Part shown: piece after piece, positions 44,412-51,882 of the stretch
Numbering within the stretch: position 1 is the first letter of the stretch
Layout: each line of letters starts with the position of its first letter
NCBI GenBank assembly: GCA_032595685.2
Contig: CP159373.1
Location: 2,297,501 to 2,361,500 of the forward strand
Length of the DNA: 64,000 nt
Reading direction: 5' to 3'
Origin: Candidatus Electrothrix aestuarii
GTDB lineage: Bacteria > Desulfobacterota > Desulfobulbia > Desulfobulbales > Desulfobulbaceae
Notes under the pieces: model-generated
What the model was told of the DNA's origin: nothing
What the model saw: only the letters and a program-made list of their open reading frames with translations
Database searches by the model: none
Position numbers and translations under genes: made by a program

Positions 44412-44705
44412 ATGAAAAAGAACAAAAAGGCGTTTGCGCCCATCGATCAGGAAGAAGAAGAGCTGATGGCATCAATCGAGCATGACGATTGGCAGCCTGT
44501 CGATGACCTTGAACAGGAGAAGACAAAAGCTGTTGCCGCCGCACGAAACACCCTGAAAAAAGACAGGAGAATCAATCTCCGGCTCACTGAACAGGACTAT
44601 TACCGGATACAGATAAAGGCTGCCGAGGAAGGTATACCCTATCAGACCCTTATCTCCAGCATCGTCCACAAATACCTTAACGGCACTCTGAGAGCAAAGG
44701 CGTAG
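44412..44705 (+). CDS. Orphan CopG-type antitoxin
   Basis: A 97-residue protein from ATG 44412, with AAGGGGG just upstream; the open frame starts further back, at 44292. The C-terminal half (RRINLRLTEQDYYRIQIKAAEEGIPYQTLISSIVHKYLNG) is the CopG-antitoxin form of the ribbon-helix-helix fold. The N terminus is an acidic linker. The usual partner toxin gene immediately upstream is absent; the IS4-type element ends there instead. It may be the surviving half of a module. Confidence 0.8.
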   Translation: MKKNKKAFAPIDQEEEELMASIEHDDWQPVDDLEQEKTKAVAAARNTLKKDRRINLRLTEQDYYRIQIKAAEEGIPYQTLISSIVHKYLNGTLRAKA

Positions 44706-44742
44706 TGCAACCTCTTCTTTCACAGTCCCATAAATTGACCTC

Positions 44743-47424
44743 TCACTCCTCCCGCATCACCTCCACCAACTCATACAACAGATCATGGGCCTGCCTCGGC
44801 GTCAGTTCATTAGGGTCAATCTCCTTCATGCGGGTACGCAGGGGATCTTCCTTAGGCGGGAAGAGGGTTAACTGGCAGGGATGGGGCTTTCTCTTCACGG
44901 ACACCGCAATAGTCGGTTCCCCGGTGGCGGTGAATTCACCTTTCTCGATATTGGTGAGGATCTCCTGGGCCCGGTCAACCACATGGTCCGGGACCCCGGC
45001 CAGGGCCGCGACCTGGATACCATAGCTGCGGCTGGCAGCACCCTGGACCAGTTTATGGAGGAAATGGACCCGATTATCCCGTTCCCGTACCGCAATGGAA
45101 TAGTTCTGAATCCGTTCGTGGGTGGTGGCCAGGTCGGTGAGCTCATGGTAATGGGTGGCGAACATGGTCTTGACCCCGCGCCCGTTTTTGTCCGCCAGTT
45201 CCTCGGCCACGGCCCAGGCAATAGCCAGGCCGTCGTATGTTGAGGTTCCGCGTCCGATCTCATCCAGGATCACCAGGCTGTGCTCCGTGGCATTATTAAG
45301 GATATTGGCGGTCTCATTCATCTCCACCATAAAGGTGGACTGGCCCCGGCGCAGGTCATCCATTGCCCCGACCCTGGTGAAGATGCGGTCCACAATGCCG
45401 ATCTCGGCCCAGTCCGCCGGGACAAAGCTGCCGATATGGGCCATGAGGACAATCAGGGCGGTCTGGCGCAGCACTGTGGACTTACCCGCCATATTGGGAC
45501 CGGTGATGATGAGGAGCTCGTTTGCCTCCTGATCCAGTGAGACATCATTGGGCACAAAGCTGCCCGGATCCAGGGAGCGTTCGATCACCGGGTGACGGCC
45601 CTCCACAATGGAGACAGTGCGTTTATCAGTGATAGTCGGGCGGATGTACTGATAATGGTCCGCAGCGCGGGCCAGGCTGACGAGAAAGTCGGTGCGGGCG
45701 ATAGAGAGGGCCGCAGCCAGCAGGCGTTCGCTCTGGGCTGCAATCTTTTCCCGGATATCGAGGAAGAGGCTGTATTCCAGGGTGAGTCGCTTTTCCTGGG
45801 CCGTGGAGATCTTGTTCTCCAGCTCCTTGAGCTCCGGGGTGATAAAGCGCTCTGCATTGACCAGGGTCTGCTTGCGGATGAAGTCCTCGGGCAGCTCCCC
45901 TTTATGGGCCCGGCTGACCTCGAAATAATAGCCGAACACCCTGTTGAAGCCCACCTTAAGCTTGGCAATGCCAGTGCGCTCCCGCTCCTTGGCCTCCAGG
46001 TTGAGGATGAGCTGCTTGCCATCCCTGAGCAGATAGATCAGCTCGTCCAGTTCCCCATGAAAGCCCTCCCGGATTAAGCGTCCTTCGCGCAGGGTTATCG
46101 GTGCATCATCGCGGATGGCCTTGTCGATCAGCTCGTGGAGATCAAAGAGCGGGTCCAGCTCCATGCCGATCTCCTGCAAGAGGCCTCCGGGGGTATTCAT
46201 AAGGAGCTTTTTCAGGTCCGGCAACTGGCCCAGAGAGACTTTCAGGGCGGCCATGTCCCGGGCATTGCCCTGTCCCAGCACCAGCCGACTACAGAGGCGC
46301 TCAATATCATAGATACCAGCCAACAGCTCCTGAAGCTCCCGGCGCAGGGTATACTCATTGAGCAGGATCTCCACTGCTGTGAGGCGCTGTTCGATCTTAT
46401 CCGCATCCTGGAGGGGAAAGAGCAGGCGCTGCCGGAGCAGGCGGGCCCCCATCGGGGTGGAGGTCAGGTCCAGCACTGAGAGGAGGGAGCCCTTGCGCTT
46501 GCCACCGATAATGGTCTCGGTCAGCTCCAGGTTACGGCGGGAGGATTCATCGATAATCAGGAAACCTGAGCGGGTGAGCAGGCTGAGCTGGCGGATAAAG
46601 GAGAGATCGGTCTTTTGGGTCTCCTGGATATAGGTGAGCAGGGCCCCGGCAGCGCAGATCCCGGTCTCCATATCCTGACAACCGAATCCTGCCAGCGAGC
46701 TGGTCTTGAAATGCTCGTTCAGGGTGGTCAGGGCGGTGTCATAGGTGAATGACCAGGCCTGCCGCTCCGTGAGGCAGAGGCCTGGAATCAGGGTACACAG
46801 CATGTCGCTGAGCACGGCAAGGGATTCCGTCTCCTCGTCGGCAAGGAGCAACTCTGCCGGTTGCATCCGGGTGATCTCGTCGATGACCGGATCAAGGTTT
46901 GCATCCTGGAGCGGGATCTCACTGATCAGGAAGTTGCCGGTGGAGACATCGAGAAAGCTCAGGCCGATCGTGAGCAGCTTCTGTCCCTTGCGGGCCGCCG
47001 TCAGGGCGCAGACAAAGGTGTTGGCCTTCTCATCCAGGAGCTGATCGTCCGTGGTCACCCCTGGACTGACCACCCGCACCACCTCCCGCTTCACGATGCC
47101 CTTGGCTTCTTTGGGATCTTCGGCCTGCTCGCAGATCGCCACCCGGTACCCTGCCTTGACCATCTTGCTCAGATAGCCGGAAACCGCATGATAGGGCACC
47201 CCGCACATGGGCACCTGGTTCTCGTCGCCCTTATTGCGCGAGGTCAGGGTGATGCCCAGCACCCGCGAGGCGGTCTCGGCATCCTCAAAGAACATCTCGT
47301 AGAAGTCGCCCATGCGGTAAAAGAGGATCGTGCCCGGATGCTGCTCCTTGATTTCCAGGTACTGGCGGAGCATGGGGGTGATTTTAGGGGCGGCGGGTTG
47401 TTTCCGGGTGGTTTTGGTGGTCAT
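44743..47424 (-). CDS. mutS: DNA mismatch repair protein MutS
   Basis: An 893-residue MutS. The mismatch-binding Phe-x-Glu is in MGDFYEMF near residue 40. The connector, lever and clamp regions follow, and the ATPase has Walker A in GPNMAGKST near 643 and Walker B in LVILDEIGRGTSTYDG near 718. The C-terminal tail ends with the LTPRQAHDLLYELVEVM dimer/tetramer helix. The gene is complete and visibly GC-richer than the island upstream, which is why long false frames appear on the opposite strand. It marks the return to core chromosome after the accessory island. Confidence 0.95.
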   Translation of the reverse strand: MTTKTTRKQPAAPKITPMLRQYLEIKEQHPGTILFYRMGDFYEMFFEDAETASRVLGITLTSRNKGDENQVPMCGVPYHAVSGYLSKMVKAGYRVAICEQAEDPKEAKGIVKREVVRVVSPGVTTDDQLLDEKANTFVCALTAARKGQKLLTIGLSFLDVSTGNFLISEIPLQDANLDPVIDEITRMQPAELLLADEETESLAVLSDMLCTLIPGLCLTERQAWSFTYDTALTTLNEHFKTSSLAGFGCQDMETGICAAGALLTYIQETQKTDLSFIRQLSLLTRSGFLIIDESSRRNLELTETIIGGKRKGSLLSVLDLTSTPMGARLLRQRLLFPLQDADKIEQRLTAVEILLNEYTLRRELQELLAGIYDIERLCSRLVLGQGNARDMAALKVSLGQLPDLKKLLMNTPGGLLQEIGMELDPLFDLHELIDKAIRDDAPITLREGRLIREGFHGELDELIYLLRDGKQLILNLEAKERERTGIAKLKVGFNRVFGYYFEVSRAHKGELPEDFIRKQTLVNAERFITPELKELENKISTAQEKRLTLEYSLFLDIREKIAAQSERLLAAALSIARTDFLVSLARAADHYQYIRPTITDKRTVSIVEGRHPVIERSLDPGSFVPNDVSLDQEANELLIITGPNMAGKSTVLRQTALIVLMAHIGSFVPADWAEIGIVDRIFTRVGAMDDLRRGQSTFMVEMNETANILNNATEHSLVILDEIGRGTSTYDGLAIAWAVAEELADKNGRGVKTMFATHYHELTDLATTHERIQNYSIAVRERDNRVHFLHKLVQGAASRSYGIQVAALAGVPDHVVDRAQEILTNIEKGEFTATGEPTIAVSVKRKPHPCQLTLFPPKEDPLRTRMKEIDPNELTPRQAHDLLYELVEVMREE

Positions 47425-47457
47425 GATGAAGTTTTATTAATCAGATCTTCCGGTGAA

Positions 47458-47727
47458 TTATCGCGGGAAATACCTGTAGATTTCTTTCCGATGCAGGCAG
47501 CGGACAAAGATAAGCTCATTATCAACGAATTCCAGTCCTATCCTGTAATCGCCTATGCGTACACGAAAGAACGTATCGTATCCTTTGAGCTTTTTCACTT
47601 GCCTGACAGCGGACAAATTTTCAGCCTCTTTGCAGAAAAAGATAAGTTCCTTAATCCTCTTGAGCAGTTTGCCGTCCTTTATGCGCAGCAGGTCTTTGGA
47701 GAATCTTGCTTCAAACTTGACATTCAT
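47458..47727 (-). CDS. RelE/ParE-family toxin
   Basis: An 89-residue basic protein with the compact RelE/ParE layout: KFEARFSKDLLRI at the start, a helical middle (IKELIFFCKEAENLSAVRQV), then LKGYDTFFRVRIGDYRIGLEFVDNELIFVRCLHRKEIYRYFP. RelE enzymes cleave mRNA on ribosomes and ParE proteins poison gyrase; I cannot tell which applies. It overlaps its antitoxin gene by four bases, the normal arrangement. Confidence 0.85.
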   Translation of the reverse strand: MNVKFEARFSKDLLRIKDGKLLKRIKELIFFCKEAENLSAVRQVKKLKGYDTFFRVRIGDYRIGLEFVDNELIFVRCLHRKEIYRYFPR

Positions 47728-47933
47728 TCCACTGTCCTGTCAAGGATGGATAACACTTCGTCTTCTGAAACAAAATCGTTGGTTCTGCCTTCGGCAATGG
47801 CATTTGCCATACCGACCTCCTCCAGTGCTTCCAGCAGAATGTCATAAATGAGGTCTCGCTTGCTTTTGAGTAACTCTATCATTACTTCGGTGAGCAGCTC
47901 CTTGGTTTTCTCGTCACTGATAGAAAGTTCCAT
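47724..47933 (-). CDS. Antitoxin of RelE/ParE module
   Basis: A 69-residue acidic protein. A helical region (about 8-45) is followed by an unstructured, acidic C terminus (GRTNDFVSEDEVLSILDRTVE) of the kind that wraps a RelE/ParE toxin. The family name is not certain. It starts before and overlaps the toxin gene by four bases. A palindromic repeat array lies upstream of it. Confidence 0.75.
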   Translation of the reverse strand: MELSISDEKTKELLTEVMIELLKSKRDLIYDILLEALEEVGMANAIAEGRTNDFVSEDEVLSILDRTVE

Positions 47934-48301
47934 GCTGAGTACCTTGTGTATTGTTCGTTGTGGAGACTGTAACCGGGGCGGCAGCAGCCTGAAAGTGGCA
48001 TCGTAAGCTGGTATCTTTATATTATTCCAGAAAACAGACGGTAATGCACGAAATAAGACCTTGGTCCTTTCTTCAGAAAGTCCCCAGGGACTTTGTTTTT
48101 GAACTCCCCAGGGAGTTGCACCACAACTACGTAGGGAGTTACGACAGAACTACCCGGGGACTTTGATACGAACTACCCGGGGACTTTGATACGAACTCCC
48201 TGGGTAGTTTGATTTCAACTACACAGGTAGTTTGATTTGAACTTCCTTGGGAGTTTGAAATGAACTTACCGGGGAGTTCCTGGTAAACTACGTGGTGCGT
48301 T
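47934..48301. other. Intergenic region holding a palindromic array
   Basis: About 145 bases between the antitoxin start and the array contain nothing I recognise. The rest is the tandem repeat listed next. No open frame here has coding support; the one at 48139-48351 only reads through the repeat. Confidence 0.6.
48078..48301. repeat. Tandem array of short palindromes, period about 23 nt
   Basis: About ten units, each a 16-base palindromic core of the form AACTMCCNRGGGAGTT followed by a 7- to 8-base spacer (often TGATAC or TGATTT). Perfect cores include AACTCCCCAGGGAGTT at 48102-48117 and AAGTCCCCAGGGACTT at 48078-48093. The 23-base period rules out a steady reading frame, so this is non-coding DNA. 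Every unit can form a 7-bp hairpin, in DNA or RNA. Confidence 0.9.
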
Positions 48302-48523
48302 TTACTTTTTCTGCCTGCGCTGCTGTTTCTGCCGCTCCAGCAGCTTTTCAAAGAAGCCCTTCAGGTTGAGTTTGATGCCGATAACAGGGACAGTCCATTC
48401 CGGTTCAACAGTCTCATTGAGAATTTCCGTCCATGTTGTGGTATCCTGCGGACTGGCCTTCTCCGCCACTCGTGCCAGCTCTTCCTTATCCTTGGGCTGC
48501 ACCAGGCCCAACAGCTCATGCAC
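48302..48523 (-). CDS. Small ORF of unknown function downstream of K+ channel
   Basis: A 73-residue reading frame from GTG 48523 (VHELLGLVQP to RRQKK), continuing 62 codons further upstream without an ATG. It reads as a plausible amphipathic protein (KDKEELARVAEKA, WTVPVIGIKLNLKGFFEKLLERQKQQ), but no ribosome-binding site is obvious. It may be the tail of a gene whose start was lost, or a frame-broken remnant. It follows the channel gene by about 80 bases and ends exactly at the palindromic array. Confidence 0.35.
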   Translation of the reverse strand: MHELLGLVQPKDKEELARVAEKASPQDTTTWTEILNETVEPEWTVPVIGIKLNLKGFFEKLLERQKQQRRQKK

Positions 48524-48605
48524 GCTGTATTTCTTGCTGGTTCCCTCTGGAATATATATGCTAATGCATGGAATAGGATATGTACATTTCGGAGGTAGCC
48601 GGTTC

Positions 48606-49397
48606 TCAGGGAATCTCCTTCCCGCAATGCGGGCAGATCGTCTTCTGCTCCCTCTGTTTCTGGATTGCCTCAACAAATCCCGCCCCCAGAATCCCTGTCG
48701 GCAGGGCAAACATCCCTATCCCAAGAATAGCGATCACGCTTGCACAGAATTTGCCCATTAACGTGACAGGGTACATATCTCCATAACCAACAGTCGTCAG
48801 TGTGGCAACCGCCCACCACATGGTTGCGGGGATGTCTGAGAAGGCATCCGGTTGCACTGTGTTCTCGCAATAATACAGCACCGTTGAGGAGACAACTAAA
48901 AGGATAGCCATCAGGACGGATGTAAGGACGAGCTCTTCCTTTTTCGTCAGGAATACCTGCCTGATGACATTGAGCGATGAGTAGTACCGACCGATCTTGG
49001 CGATACGGAGGATTCGCAGGAGGCGCAGGACGCGGAGCGCCCGGAGGTCTATTCCCAGAAACGGCAGGTAGAACGGAAGGATGGCAAGAAGATCGATAAT
49101 CGGCATTGGCCGGAAGGCAAAGCGAAGCCGTTCGTAAAGACGCCCGGTATATCGCGGATGATCCGTGCATGACCACAAGCGTGCCAGGTATTCAATGGTG
49201 AACACCGCAACAGAGAACACCTCAAAGCCGTTGAAGAACCCGTCAAGGCGTTCCTGGATAGACTGAACTGAACCAATGATCACTGCGAGGACATTGAGAA
49301 AGATCAGGGTGAGGATAACGCTGTCGAACACACGGCTGGCTCTGTCTCCGGGGGCAGCTACCTCAACAATTTCCCACGTACGTCTGTGAATATCCAT
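48606..49397 (-). CDS. Voltage-gated potassium channel
   Basis: A 263-residue six-helix channel. S1 starts near residue 20. The voltage-sensing S4 carries regularly spaced arginines (RALRVLRLLRILRIAKIGRY, about 119-138). The pore has the selectivity filter TVGYGD near 220, with S5 and S6 around it. A short cytoplasmic tail ends in CPHCGKEIP. A complete Kv-type channel of this length is normal for bacteria. Its start directly follows the stop of the 331-aa gene with no spacer, so the two are translationally coupled. Confidence 0.92.
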   Translation of the reverse strand: MDIHRRTWEIVEVAAPGDRASRVFDSVILTLIFLNVLAVIIGSVQSIQERLDGFFNGFEVFSVAVFTIEYLARLWSCTDHPRYTGRLYERLRFAFRPMPIIDLLAILPFYLPFLGIDLRALRVLRLLRILRIAKIGRYYSSLNVIRQVFLTKKEELVLTSVLMAILLVVSSTVLYYCENTVQPDAFSDIPATMWWAVATLTTVGYGDMYPVTLMGKFCASVIAILGIGMFALPTGILGAGFVEAIQKQREQKTICPHCGKEIP

Positions 49398-50393
49398 TCA
49401 AGTGAGGGCGGTGATAAGTTGTTGTATATGCGGATTGGAGCGGCTGTAGCTTACAATTGCCACGTCAAGATCATATTCTGCGTATATGGTCAGAGCCCGT
49501 TGTATCGCCGCTATAATCCACTCAATTCTATTGCCAAAGGCTCCGCCACCGATCAGCGTCAGGTAGACTGTCTTGTTCCCTGTCTGTTCCCGGTTGAGGA
49601 GGGCAGCGCAGATTGTTGCTTCGTAAGAAGCCTCTAGGACCAGCGTGGCAAAGTGCTCCCATAGATTGGACGAAAAGGCAGAATAGGCAACCGGCAGGGC
49701 TGAGCAATAGGCCTGGGAAACCAAGTGCGATGAGTTTCGCAAGGTGACTTGCGTATTCCACTGGATGCCGATGCGTAATAATTGACGGAGCGTATCTCGT
49801 TCTGCTTCGGAAGCCGCCTGGAGACGATGGGCAATGGCGAGTAAGCCGTCTCGTGAGGGCAGGGCGTATCCGTTCTGCATTCTCCACAGACGATTGTCAG
49901 AATTCCCCAGGAATGTCCCTACGTCCGCCAGACAGTCGATCTGGCGATCTATTGTCTGACCAACTTCATCGTTTATCGGGACAAAATAGTTGCGATAGAT
50001 TGTGCCTGCCCCAGCGGCAATGGCACAGGCAGGTCCCTGGGTGAAATCCTGCGCATAGCGCGTGACGCCTTGCTCAGGTGTAACATTGGGCGACACCATC
50101 TCCAGTAGGTTAAACTGGGAAGCCACCTGGAAGAGTGTACCCGCATTGGAGGCATCTGTGTGCAGCTCCTGCGTATCTGCCAGGATCTCTCGTACGTGTA
50201 TTCCTTGCTTGCCTTTGGGGCAGGAGAGGGCTTTCTCCCTTAGTTCGCCTAAACTCGGTATCTCCAGGGAACCCCAGATGAACTCTTTGCCGTTCACCTG
50301 GGAACGCATTGCCGATCCCTTGATAGAGAGGTTCTCGTAGATTTGCTCTGTGCTTCCTTCACGAAAGCCTGTCAGCTCTTCAAACCATGTCAT
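49398..50393 (-). CDS. Conserved 331-aa protein, possibly macrodomain-like
   Basis: A soluble protein without signal peptide. It belongs to a conserved type that I recall in bacteria and eukaryotes, with features such as QVASQFNLLEMVSPN, TQGPACAIAAGAGTIYRNYFV, NGYALPSRDGL and GGGAFGNRIEWIIAAIQRAL. The glycine-rich GAGTIYRN and GGGAFGN loops resemble ADP-ribose-binding loops of macrodomains, so an ADP-ribose-related role is possible but not shown. It is the gene immediately before the K+ channel and follows the broken metallophosphoesterase. Confidence 0.65.
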   Translation of the reverse strand: MTWFEELTGFREGSTEQIYENLSIKGSAMRSQVNGKEFIWGSLEIPSLGELREKALSCPKGKQGIHVREILADTQELHTDASNAGTLFQVASQFNLLEMVSPNVTPEQGVTRYAQDFTQGPACAIAAGAGTIYRNYFVPINDEVGQTIDRQIDCLADVGTFLGNSDNRLWRMQNGYALPSRDGLLAIAHRLQAASEAERDTLRQLLRIGIQWNTQVTLRNSSHLVSQAYCSALPVAYSAFSSNLWEHFATLVLEASYEATICAALLNREQTGNKTVYLTLIGGGAFGNRIEWIIAAIQRALTIYAEYDLDVAIVSYSRSNPHIQQLITALT

Positions 50394-50420
50394 CCGACTT
50401 GCTCCTGATTATTCTCCTGA

Positions 50421-50911
50421 TTAATCCAACGGCAACTCATGCAGCGAGCCCTTGAGCTGCTTGCCCGCCTCTAATATCGCATAGGAACAGGGCATCCCGT
50501 ACCTGCTGATCGACTGAAAGGCACCAGGATTGATGATCAGCTTGCCAGCAACCCAGTGGCAAACTGCCTGATGGGTATGCCCATAGATCATGCAGTCTGC
50601 TTCCGGGAAGAGGTCCAGGAGGCCGGATTCTATGTCATAGCCCAGGCGGTTGCCGTGGGTCACCCCGATGGTGAAGTCGCCGAGCTGAATGGTCAGCTGG
50701 CTGGGCAGGGCATAGCAGGTGTTGATGGTGCAGCAATTGCCATGCACGGCATGCACAGTCTTTCCCTGAAAGGCATCCAGCAGGGAGAGGTCGACCAGAT
50801 CACCGGCATGGATGATGATATCGCAGTCGGCAAAACAATGCTCAACGCGCTGAAGGAACTCTTTATTGACCGTGGTGAGATGGTATCTGAAAGTATGCCT
50901 GCTTTAATCAT
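50421..50911 (-). pseudogene. YfcE/MJ0936-type metallophosphoesterase, frame broken at the DxH motif
   Basis: The gene starts at ATG 50911 (MIKAGILSDT, GAGAG upstream) and continues, after a one-base frame change near 50882, as HLTTVNKEFLQRVEHCF, DIIIHAGDLVDL, VHAVHGN, VTHGNRLG and MIYGHTHQA. These give the metal ligands of a full phosphodiesterase. The break is at ACC-ATC where ACC-CAT is expected, so one C of a three-base run is missing and the histidine of the D-x-H motif is lost. As read, the product would stop being a phosphoesterase after ten residues. A sequencing error is quite possible. Confidence 0.8.
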
Positions 50912-51047
50912 GAGAGGAGTCCTGTCCTGTTTCCGTGCCCTTGCGCAGCCAGGAACTCGCCCTGGGCACTGGGTGTACCTGCCGCAAGAAGTAATCCGTT
51001 CACTGTAAAAGAGTTGTCCTTACTTGACAAGAAAAGAGAGGGAAAGG

Positions 51048-51076
51048 TTGCAAATAACAGGGCTATCCCGTAGTAT
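51048..51076 (+). promoter_or_regulatory. Candidate promoter of efp
   Basis: TTGCAA (51048-51053), 17 bases, TAGTAT (51071-51076), 60 bases before the efp start. Each hexamer matches four of six consensus bases, so the call is moderate. Confidence 0.4.
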
Positions 51077-51135
51077 TAGGCCAAAAACTTACCCAAGAGT
51101 TATTTTCCAAAGACAACACAAATTAGGATAGACCA

Positions 51136-51702
51136 ATGTACACAGCATCAGATCTGCGTAAGGGACTCAAGGTTCAAATTGACGGCGATCCATATATTAT
51201 TACTGATTTTGAATTCTCCAAACCTGGCAAAGGCCAGGCTTTGTACCGCACCAAGATGCGGAATATGATCTCAGGCAATCAGTTCACCAATACCTATCGT
51301 TCCAACGATAAGTTTGAAAAGCCGGACCTGGAAGAGCGCACTATGCAATACCTCTACTCCCAGGATGATGAATTCCATTTCATGGACACGACCTCCTACG
51401 AGCAGATCTTCCTGACCAGGGAGCAGCTCGGGGATAACCTGAACTTCCTTAAGGATAATATGGAGGTGCAGGTGCTCTTCTTTGGCGGCGATCGCCCTAT
51501 CGATATCAGCATGCCCACCTTTGTTGAGCTGGAAGTCACCCGCGCTGATCCTTGGGTCAAGGGTGATACCTCGGGCACCGATACCAAGCCGGTAACCGTG
51601 GAGACAGGGTTTCAGCTCCAGGTTCCTCCCTTTGTCAACGAAGGGGATAAGATCCAGATCGATACCCGCTCTGGCGATTATATCACCAGGGTAAAGGACT
51701 GA
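51136..51702 (+). CDS. efp: Translation elongation factor P
   Basis: A 188-residue EF-P. Its three beta-barrel domains are complete, and the loop that reaches the peptidyl transferase centre carries the lysine in KPGKGQALYRTK (about residue 34), the site of beta-lysylation or other modification in related species. The C terminus (GFQLQVPPFVNEGDKIQIDTRSGDYITRV) is canonical. EF-P rescues ribosomes at polyproline. No modification enzyme is visible in this window. A promoter-like pair lies upstream. Confidence 0.95.
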   Translation: MYTASDLRKGLKVQIDGDPYIITDFEFSKPGKGQALYRTKMRNMISGNQFTNTYRSNDKFEKPDLEERTMQYLYSQDDEFHFMDTTSYEQIFLTREQLGDNLNFLKDNMEVQVLFFGGDRPIDISMPTFVELEVTRADPWVKGDTSGTDTKPVTVETGFQLQVPPFVNEGDKIQIDTRSGDYITRVKD

Positions 51703-51882
51703 GTACTTATCAGCTGAGGAAGGGCGGGGAACAGCTGCAATCCCTCCAGGCTTGTGGTCCCTGTCTTTGACGCTTCTTTGTTCTCCCGGCTGTCGGGATG
51801 CGTTTTTTATTGAGGAGGACATTCGAGCGCTCATTCTCCCTTCCTTTCTACCTGGTGCGAGGGGAGTTTTAACGAGATAACC

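Noticed and set aside
46861-47847. Long plus-strand open frame (328 codons) opposite mutS
   Set aside because: It lies antisense to the complete mutS gene and a RelE-type toxin gene, and its product has no family pattern; it arises from the GC-rich codon use of mutS.
48139-48351. Minus-strand open frame through the palindromic array
   Set aside because: The 23-base period cannot keep one frame as a repeat protein, and it has no start signal; it only happens to lack stops.
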